Assembly (NCBI RefSeq): GCF_003144115.1
Contig: NW_020312000.1
Span: 250,117-314,116, forward strand
Reading direction: 5' to 3'
Length of the DNA: 64,000 nucleotides
DNA from: Tilletiopsis washingtonensis
Taxonomy: Eukaryota > Basidiomycota > Exobasidiomycetes > Entylomatales
Part shown: positions 57,150 to 64,000 of the stretch, one piece after another
How positions within the stretch are numbered: position 1 is the first letter of the stretch
Layout: the number at the start of each line of letters is the position of its first letter
Position numbers and translations under genes: made by a program
The notes under the pieces: model-generated
Told to the model about the DNA's origin: nothing
Seen by the model: only the letters and a program-made list of their open reading frames with translations
Database searches by the model: none

Positions 57150-59274
57150 ATGTTCAGCGGCGCATACCGCGCCTTCGTCGTCGCCGCCTTCGGGCTCGCG
57201 GCGGCGCAGCAGGCGCTCGCCCAAAAGGCCGGCACGATGGAGATCGTCGGCAACTCGGGCGTCTCGGCGCAGATGATGTTCCTGCAGAGCAACGGACAGG
57301 TCATGATCCTCGACAAGGTCGAGAACAACCCCGTCAGCGTCAACGGCCACCCGGCGTGGGCCGTGGCGTACAACTACAACTCGAACCAGTTCGCGACGCT
57401 CGACGTCACGTCGAACCCCTTCTGCGCCGGCGGCATGACGCTCGGCGACGGCCGCTGGCTCGTCGTCGGCGGCAACAAGGCCGTCGGCCCCGGCGGCGTC
57501 ACGGCCAAGGCGAAGACGGCGCCGTACATGAACACGAGCGGCGGCAAGGCGCTGCGCCTCATGTCGCCGTGCAGCGGCAGCGACTGCCAGTGGCGCGAGA
57601 AGAAGTCGAACCAGATGGACAAGGAGCGCTGGTACGCGACGATGGAGCCGATGCGCGACGGCCACGTCATGATCCTCGGCGGCATGCGCGACGGCGGCTT
57701 TGTGCCGTCGCAGTCGAGCAACGAGCCCTCGTACGAGTTCTACCCCAAGGTCGGCGGCTCGACGTACATGGACCTGCTGAAGCGCACCGTGCCGCTCTCG
57801 CTCTACCCCATCACGTACCTCATGAGCGACAACCGCGTCTTTGTGCAGGGCAACAAGCAGGCCATCCTCTGGAACACCGACTCGCTGCAGGAGGACCGCC
57901 TGCCCAACGCGCCCGTGCCCGTCAACTACCCCGCCTCGGGCGGCACGGCGATGCTGCCGCTGCGCCCGCAGGACAACTACAGCGAGACGATCATCGAGTG
58001 CGGCGGCATGTCGCTCGGCTCCGCGGCCAACTGGGGCAACGAGGGCGGACCCAAGGTCATGGTCACGCAGAAGGCCGCCAGCCAGCAGTGCAACACGATC
58101 CAGCCGCTCGGCGACCGCACGTGGCGCGCCACCGACGGCCTCGCCGAGGGCCGCAGCATGGGCCAGTTCATCAACCTGCCCAACGGCGAGCTGCTCTTCA
58201 TCAACGGCGCCAAGACGGGTGTCGCTGGCTACACGTGAGTGCCGCACGAGTGCTGCTCGGCGCGCGTCTGAACCCAGCTCTGCAGCACGGACCCCAACTC
58301 GCCGGGCAAGCCGACGGGCCGCAGCTTCGGCGACAACCCGTCGTACCAGCCGACGGTCTACAACCCGGACGCGCCGGCCGGCCAGCGCTGGCGCAACGTC
58401 GGCCGCGGCAACGTGGCTCGCCTGTACCACTCGTCGGCCACGCTGCTGCCCGACTCGTCGGTCCTCATCGCCGGCAGCAACCCCAACCCCGACTTTACCA
58501 AGAAGAAGTGGAAGACGGAGTACTCGGTCGAGCGCTGGTACCCCGAGGTGAGCAGCACTCATTGGATGCCAGTGCTGCGGCGTACTGACCCTCTGCGCAG
58601 TACTACGACGCACCGCGCCCGTCGGCCAACGGCCTGCCGGACGCCTTCGGCTACGGCGGCCAGGGCTTCACGCTCAACATGAACTCGGCCGACGATGCGT
58701 CCAAGACCAAGGTCGTGCTCGTGCGCACCGGCTTCTCGACGCACGGCATGAACATGGGCCAGCGCATGATCGAGCTCAAGACGGCCTCGTCGGGCAGCAC
58801 CGTCAACGTCGCGCAGCTGCCGCCGAACCCGGCACTCTTCGCTCCCGGCCCGGCGCTTGGTGAGCACTGCCTGACTGCCGTCCCCGCGCACATGCTGACC
58901 CCAGCACAGCCTTCGTCGTCGTCAACGGCGTGCCGTCGCAGGGTCAGTTCGTCATGGTCGGTAACGGCCGCATCGGCGCCCAGGACGTGCAGGCCGAGTC
59001 GCGGCTGCGCAGCAGCAACCAGCGCTTCGCCACGGCGCAGGCGCCGCCGGACAACTCGGAGGCTGTGCGCAAGGCTCAGGCCCTGCACGGCGAGCCCGTG
59101 CGCGGCCAGAGCATCGTCGGCAGCGCCACGCCGGCCAAGAGCATCCAGAGCCTCGTCGACGACACGCTCGCTGCCTTCAGCAACGGCTCCGCCGGCCACC
59201 CGCACCTCTCGGGCCGCGGCCTCGAGCGCCACCGCCGCCGCTCGCCACACCACGCCGGGTCCCAGCTGATCTGA
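57150..59274 (+). CDS. Secreted copper-radical oxidase, glyoxal oxidase type (AA5)
   Basis: Four exons: 57150-58234, 58286-58547, 58601-58859, 58910-59274; 656 residues. A signal peptide (MFSGAYRAFVVAAFGLAAAQ, then QALA) precedes a kelch-like beta-propeller. The copper-radical site is complete: Cys92 in NPFCAGG and Tyr162 in ERWYATM (the thioether pair), Tyr409-His410 in ARLYHSSATLLPD, and His497 in GFSTHGMN. Glyoxal oxidases turn aldehydes such as methylglyoxal and glyoxal into acids with release of hydrogen peroxide. In basidiomycetes they feed peroxidases or, in smuts, affect filamentation and virulence. The C-terminal immunoglobulin-like domain is followed by about 90 charged, Ser/His/Arg-rich residues that are not part of the catalytic fold. 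No GPI signal or membrane helix at the end, so probably freely secreted. Confidence 0.93.
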
Positions 59275-59562
59275 TTCGGCACGTGGGCCTTTCGCCGCTT
59301 CTCTTCTTACCGACCGACCGACACACACGCCTTGACCCGTCTCGCTCTCGCTCACTCTTACGCCCGTACGCATCGCCTGTCCGGCCGCTTCTCGACCCAG
59401 TCACACCCCCTGTATACCGCGCTCGCAGCCTCGGCTCGCGCGGGCATCTCTTAATCTGACGCTCCTTGCCTCTGTCACACATGGGACCGATCGCTCCATC
59501 ACACGCGGCTGATATGCTAGGTGATGATGTATTGGTGGTATGTGCGAGGGTGGGAGGGGACT

Positions 59563-60291
59563 CTACAGCAGCACTGCTGCACCGGCGACGGCGGCCATGG
59601 CCATGCCGGCGGCGGAGAGGAGCGCGCGCGGCTCGGCGCCGCTCGTGTACGCCGCCTTTGCCTTGACGGCGGCCGAGGGCGTGGCGAAGATGGAGGCAAA
59701 GGCCGACTTGGCCGCCGTGCCCTGGGCGCTGGCATTGGAGGCCTTGGTGGCGCCGGGAATGTCGCCCTTGCTGTCGGTGACGAGGCGGCCGTTGCCCCAC
59801 GGCACGGCCTCGCCGGTCGGCTGCGTGGCGAACTCGGGCGGCGTCGTCTCGCCACGCGGCGAGGCGATGGTGAAGCGCGTCGTCCACTGCGACGCCATGG
59901 GGTCGTAGCCATTGCTGAACTGCAGGAAGTAGATCTGGCTGTACGGCTGCACGTCGGGACACTCGAACGTGTACTTGGTCGCCCACGCGTTGGTGCCGTC
60001 GATGCCGCTGGCGACGGTGGCGAGCGTCGTCATGTTGGCGTTCTGCCCCGTCATGAGGCTGATCGTCATGTTGTTCCACGGCACCTTGCCGTCGAGCGGC
60101 GCCGGACTCCACGACGTGGTGCAGTTGCCGCCGGCGGGGAAGACGTCCAGCGACGAGGGGCCGAGCGGCGCCACGCCGCCGGCCGTCGTGTTGGCCTTGG
60201 CGCCGGTGACGAGGCCGCGCGAGTCGAGCGGCATGGGCGCCGCGAGCACGCCGGCGACACCGAGGAACGCGAGGGGCAGCGAGAAGAACAT
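59563..60291 (-). CDS. Kre9/Knh1-like Ser/Thr-rich GPI-type cell-wall protein
   Basis: Single exon, 242 residues. A signal peptide (MFFSLPLAFLGVAGVLAAPM) is followed by the Kre9/Knh1-like beta domain: VFPAGGNCTTSWSPAPLDG, MTISLMTGQNANMTTLATVA, the IDGTN loop, and YTFECPDVQPYSQIYFLQFS ending RFTIASP. Then comes an Ala/Ser/Thr-rich stalk and a hydrophobic C-terminus (LLSAAGMAMAAVAGAAVLL) preceded by small residues, as in GPI-anchored proteins. Several N-x-T/S sites are present (NTT, NCT, NMT). Proteins with this domain sit at the plasma membrane or wall and help build beta-1,6-glucan, or are wall proteins of unknown role. I began at the Met before the signal peptide rather than 58 codons upstream. 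Confidence 0.86.
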   Translation of the reverse strand: MFFSLPLAFLGVAGVLAAPMPLDSRGLVTGAKANTTAGGVAPLGPSSLDVFPAGGNCTTSWSPAPLDGKVPWNNMTISLMTGQNANMTTLATVASGIDGTNAWATKYTFECPDVQPYSQIYFLQFSNGYDPMASQWTTRFTIASPRGETTPPEFATQPTGEAVPWGNGRLVTDSKGDIPGATKASNASAQGTAAKSAFASIFATPSAAVKAKAAYTSGAEPRALLSAAGMAMAAVAGAAVLL

Positions 60292-61268
60292 GCTGGCGGA
60301 TGCAGGTGCGAGAGTACTGAGAGAAGAGGACCGGCCTCGAGTTGAGAGAGTGAAGAAAGTTGGCTGAAGTGAGAGAGGGCCGAGAGCAAAGCGCCGGAGC
60401 AGAGAGTTGGGCCAGGAGTAAGAAGAAGCGATCAGAAGGAGTAAGAGAGACGGTCCGGCGATCAACGCGCGTGCCTAGGAGACGATGAGAAGATGAAAGA
60501 GTGGGGGAGGGATGCGAGGAGGCTGCGACGGAGGGGCCAGCATATGTAGGCCGAGGGCGGCCCACAGCCAGAAGCCTCCGAGGCCGCTGCGCGAGGGCGA
60601 GGCCGCTGCATGAGAGCTCGGCGCAGGCGTAGGCAGCGCAAGCCGTGCTGCGCTGCGTCGTCTGCTCGCCCTCGCTCGGCTCTCTCGATGCTCTCGCCCT
60701 TGCCGCACTCAGTCCAGTTGCAGCGTCGGCCCCTCGGCGCCTGCCTGTTGCGGTGTTGAGCCATGCTCTCGCCTGCCTCGGCGTGGCGCAGCGCTGCAGG
60801 TGCGCCGTTGAGGCAGCGCGTGGGACGCGCCGTTGCGGATGCGCCGCGCGTTGTGCCGCGTGTGGACCTCTCGCCTCGCTGCCGCCTGCTTCCGCACCCC
60901 GTGCACCGCGGCGCCGGCCTCGCACTCCCGTCATGCAGTCCGTCCATCAAGCTCAGCCAAGCATCGCCGCCGCATCAGCATGCAGCACGCATCACACAGA
61001 GGAGCAGAGGGAGGAGAGGATAATGACGATGCAGCCGAGACGATCTAGCAGAGACAGCTGGACGGGGCAGGGCGGCGGGTGAGGAGGGTGGAGGGGGAAA
61101 GCGAGACGAGGCCAAAGCCGAAGCAGTCGGCGCAGGCACGCCTAGTGCGCTGCGCAGGCACAAGGCACGGCCATCAGGCGGGGCAGGCCATGCCGAGATG
61201 CCGCCAGGCCGAGAGCACCTCAAGACGCACGTGCGATGAGCCGAGCACGGTGCGTCCATGAGAGACGC
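60292..61268. other. Intergenic region between Kre9-like start and HsbA-like end
   Basis: 977 bp containing the Kre9-like promoter and, toward 61268, the 3' end of the HsbA-like gene. No gene, RNA or repeat family recognised; the frames are GC-rich shadows. Confidence 0.4.
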
Positions 61269-62048
61269 TTAGGCGCGGTTGGAGCGGCGCTGGATGCGGC
61301 CGAGGGCGCGGCGCTGCTGGCCGTCGGTGCTGGCCGGGAAGGCGGCGACGGCCTCGTCGATGTCGCCGTTGATCTGGTCGGCAGCGGCCTGCAGCGACGG
61401 CTGGTACTTGGGGTCGGCGACGGCGACGACGGCCTCGAAGAAGGACTCGTACGTCTGGGCGATCGGGGGGAGAGCCTGCGACACGGTGTCCGTCAGGCCG
61501 GCCTGGCTGTGGACAGGGAGAGGGTCAGCGGCAAGCGGTGCAGAGCGAGCAGGGGAGACGCACGTGATGGCGTCCTTGTTCTCGATCAGGGCCTCGACGA
61601 TGGAGTCAATGGTGGCGGCCGAGGTCTGGAGGCTGCGAGGTCGACACTCTGGGTCAGCAGGCGCACGCGGTGGCAAGCAGACGGCGAAACCCACGTGTTG
61701 ACAATCTTGCGCACGTCCGAGCCCTGCACCTTGACGCCGGGCTGCGACACGACGTAGATGGCCGTCTGCAGCGTCGACACGAGGTTCGAGGCGGCGTTCT
61801 GCGCGGCGTCGGACGACTCCTGGTCAGTCGTGCCGGCGGCGAACTCCTGGAACGAGGCGCCCATGATGTTGATGCTGCAGAAGCGGGTCAGCGCTGCGGC
61901 ATGGCGCGGGTCGCCCTCTGCCCACTCACTCGGTGTCGATCTGGCCGACGGCGGCGAGCACGGACTGCGTGGCAGCGTTGGCGGCGAGCGCCGAGCCGGC
62001 GCAGGCGACGAGGCCAAGGGCCATGGAGGCGATGGAGGCGAAACGCAT
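61269..62048 (-). CDS. Secreted hydrophobic surface-binding protein A (HsbA)-like protein
   Basis: Four exons on the minus strand: 62048-61930, 61874-61695, 61632-61564, 61506-61269; 201 residues. A signal peptide (MRFASIASMALGLVACAGSA) precedes an all-helical, Ala/Gln/Ser-rich domain: VLAAVGQIDTDINIMGASFQ, DAAQNAASNLVSTLQTAIYV, TSAATIDSIVEALIENKDAI and LTDTVSQALPPIAQTYESFF. Repeated Q-x(n)-I/L helices are typical of HsbA, a small secreted protein that in Aspergillus binds hydrophobic surfaces and recruits esterases to them. A short basic tail (RRALGRIQRRSNRA) ends the protein. One donor is GTGGGT, the others standard. Mannoprotein MP1-like proteins share the same fold and are an alternative label. 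Confidence 0.85.
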
Positions 62049-63579
62049 GTTGAAAGAGTGTGGGGTTGGGTGGGAGTTGAGCTTGGAAGAGGTGGGAAGA
62101 TGTGGGAGGACGGAGGAGGATGAGGAGAGGCGAGGATAGCGGGCGAGACGAGTCCTTCTTATACACGACGACGACGGCTCCAGTCTCTCCGGCACGCGCT
62201 ATGGCGAACGCCATGGCGGCCGAGCACATCTCTTTGCACACCTTCGAGGCCGTCAATCGAATGCTTGGCCAGCACGCACGCCGTCGGTGACCCACACGCT
62301 CCGCTGCACAGCCAGACCGGCGACGAAGCGGCCCCTGGCGCGAGGAGGGCTGCCTGGCTGCACTGTTCCTCAAGGAACGACTAACGCCAGCCACTGTGCC
62401 CCTGGCGATCTCCAGCTGAGCTCCTGCCTCCTCTTCGGTCTGGATCGACGATGCAGACAGGAGGCCATTACGCCCTCGCGGCTAGCGAGCTTTCAGTGCG
62501 GAAGCTCCTGATCGATCGCGTCGTGAGAGGGGAACCGCACGCCGGCAGAGCACCCAAATCAGGGTGTAGCACTAGACACAGCCTGGAAGTCACCTTGTCC
62601 AAAGAATGCCGTGCCGTGGAGGCTCGGCACCGGCGTCCGGGGGCTGGGGCAGCTTGACTCGCAGCCGTGGCCAGACACAGCCGGCAGGCAGCGCAGTGCC
62701 TCCAGCACTGCCTCCAGCACTGCCTCCAGCGCAGGCCTCGTTTCCCTCCTCTTGCAAGGCACCTCCAGGAACGCGCATGAGCCTGACAACTGCGTGAACT
62801 CTCGGGACGACGTCGGATCAGCGTCGGGGCTGAAGCTTGCCCCTTGATAGAAGAGAGGGGGCTTGCCGTGGCTGTGCCGAGCCGCTCCCTCTCCCGCCAT
62901 CTCGACGTGCCGCCTCGCGAGCTGGACCGTGCCGTGTCTTCCTTCTGCAAGCCCCCTCGTAGCGTCGCGAACGTGCTCCCCATCCGGCTTCGCCCGTTGA
63001 GGAGGCTATTCAGGGTGCGATGCACTTGGCGCACAGAAGGTCTAGGCAGAAGCCTCTTCCTCCTGTTGCGGCGTTCTGGCTCAGGAGGCGCGCTATACTT
63101 ATCCGTCTCCTGTCGCCGCTCAAAGCAGTGACGTCTCCAGGCACAAGGCGGAAGGCTCGATCTTGGGCCGAGGAAGAGCATCTCGTAGCGCCTCGCCGGC
63201 GGCCAGCTGCATTCGATTCTGAGCGTACCTGATGGCTGGGTCGAGGGGCGAGGAGCGGTGCCGGCGCACGCGAGGCGAGGCTCGCAGCGCGGCAGGCGCA
63301 CCGCCGGCGGAACTCGGGCCGCCGGCGCAGGCTGCTGCTATCTTTGGCGCGCAGCCTCGAGCCGCTCTTCTCCTCAAGCCTCTCTCTCCTCAAAACATCA
63401 AACAACAGCCTAAAGCGGAAAGTTCGAGGAACAGGATCAAGCTCGGGTCTCGCTCGCAAGCACGCGGGCGTAGCACAGCTCTTGTCCGCGAGTTCCAAGG
63501 GGCTGCTGGGCGAGGCGCACGACGTGCCTGCTCTGGGCCATACGCTCAAGGTGTTTCGTGCGCTTGCTCGGTCGAGGCG
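62049..63579. other. Divergent intergenic region HsbA-like / ureD
   Basis: 1531 bp between divergent starts, holding both promoters. It includes a short 12-bp tandem repeat. No gene supported; the frames lack domains and splice structure. Confidence 0.4.
62699..62730. repeat. 12-bp tandem repeat (CCTCCAGCACTG)
   Basis: Nearly three head-to-tail copies of a 12-bp unit in the intergenic space upstream of ureD. Confidence 0.85.
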
Positions 63580-64000
63580 ATGGCGGCAGCAAGTTCGTCG
63601 TATGCCGTGCCCGGCGCAAGCTCCTCGGTAGCAGAGTCTTCCGCGCAGGCCAAGCTGCAGGCCGAGCAGCTCGCCGTACTCGAGCGGCTCCCGCGAGCGC
63701 CGCCGCCGCTGCGCACCGAGACGTACACGGGCAGCGGCCTCGCTGTGCTGCGGGCACACGATGGCTCCTCAAACGTGCACGGCGGTGATGCCAGCGGCCC
63801 GAGTGCCAACGTGACAGCACGCGATGCGACGTTTACGCATCTCTTCGCCTCGTTCCCGCTCAAGCTGCTGCATCCGCGTGCCTCGTCGCAGGCGGCATCA
63901 AGGCGGACGCAGCTTGCTGCTCGGGCCCGAGAGGGTGATGGGAAGCCTCTAGCGGCCGTAGCAGTGCTCTACGTCGTCAGCTATGGCGGCGGACTCGTCA
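63580..64000 (+). CDS. ureD: Urease accessory protein UreD, N-terminal part (cut by window edge)
   Basis: An open frame from the ATG at 63580 runs off the right edge, giving 140 codons. It reads MAAASSSYAVPGASSSVAES at the start, then TYTGSGLAVLRAHDGSS, FTHLFASFPLKLLHPRASS and VAVLYVVSYGGGLVS. The FPLKLL-x-P block followed by Y-x-x-SYGGGLVSGD is the UreD signature, here cut just before the GD. UreD works with UreF and UreG to load nickel into urease, so the fungus should be able to use urea as a nitrogen source. The Ser/Ala head is longer than in bacterial UreD but usual for fungi. No intron is needed in the visible part. Confidence 0.82.
   Translation, partial: MAAASSSYAVPGASSSVAESSAQAKLQAEQLAVLERLPRAPPPLRTETYTGSGLAVLRAHDGSSNVHGGDASGPSANVTARDATFTHLFASFPLKLLHPRASSQAASRRTQLAARAREGDGKPLAAVAVLYVVSYGGGLV

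Noticed and set aside
57060-58613. 517-codon antisense frame and 410-codon sense shadow over the glyoxal oxidase gene
   Set aside because: Both are Arg/His/Gln/Val-rich, without motifs, and overlap a gene whose active-site residues are all present in the chosen frame.

Overview
The window looks like nuclear DNA of a GC-rich basidiomycete fungus, possibly a yeast-like or smut-related lineage, though I cannot place it more finely. The grounds are gene after gene split by short introns (about 50-130 nt) with GTGAGT or GTGCGT donors, CTGAC-like branch sites and CAG acceptors; a fused HIS4; nuclear genes for mitochondrial proteins; fungal-specific secreted families (glyoxal oxidase, HsbA, Kre9/Knh1-like); and no operons. 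Because of the high GC, almost every gene is shadowed by long false frames on both strands. The exon models given here come from reading splice sites and checking phase by hand.

Layout. 0-10 kb: a MATH-BTB protein (-), a Wss1-type DNA-protein-crosslink protease (+) and a mitochondrial PPR protein (-). 10-14 kb: three neighbouring genes (-,-,+) for nuclear-looking proteins that share a short SANT/Myb-like core. The first has an in-frame TAG before that core. 14-24 kb: HEM2 (+), a large MIM1/TOM13 homologue (-), EMC6 (+), a PrpD-family 2-methylcitrate dehydratase (-) and a TBC-fold protein (+). 24-31 kb: GUA1 (-) and HIS4 (+), divergent from a 281-bp shared promoter, then a TauD-type sulfonate dioxygenase (-).

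32-46 kb: a RhoGAP (-), a 3.1-kb stretch with no recognisable gene, an RRM-RGG-RRM protein (+) and a 1226-residue protein of unknown function (-). 46-55 kb: nucleoporin NDC1 (+), an HSD17B10-like dehydrogenase (+) with a puzzling exon junction, a secreted type-B carboxylesterase (-) and a queuosine-salvage protein (+). 57-62 kb: three secreted-protein genes in a row, a copper-radical (glyoxal) oxidase (+), a Kre9/Knh1-like protein (-) and an HsbA-like protein (-). The right edge cuts the start of a urease accessory gene (ureD, +).

Most genes are ordinary housekeeping functions. The one real functional pairing is HIS4 with GUA1, since the histidine pathway releases the purine intermediate AICAR; their shared promoter carries a TGACTC and a TTACGTCA motif. 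I saw no transposon, retroelement, tRNA, rRNA or CRISPR array. Low-complexity tracts include a CT microsatellite with a 41-N assembly gap and a 45-nt poly-G run inside an intron.
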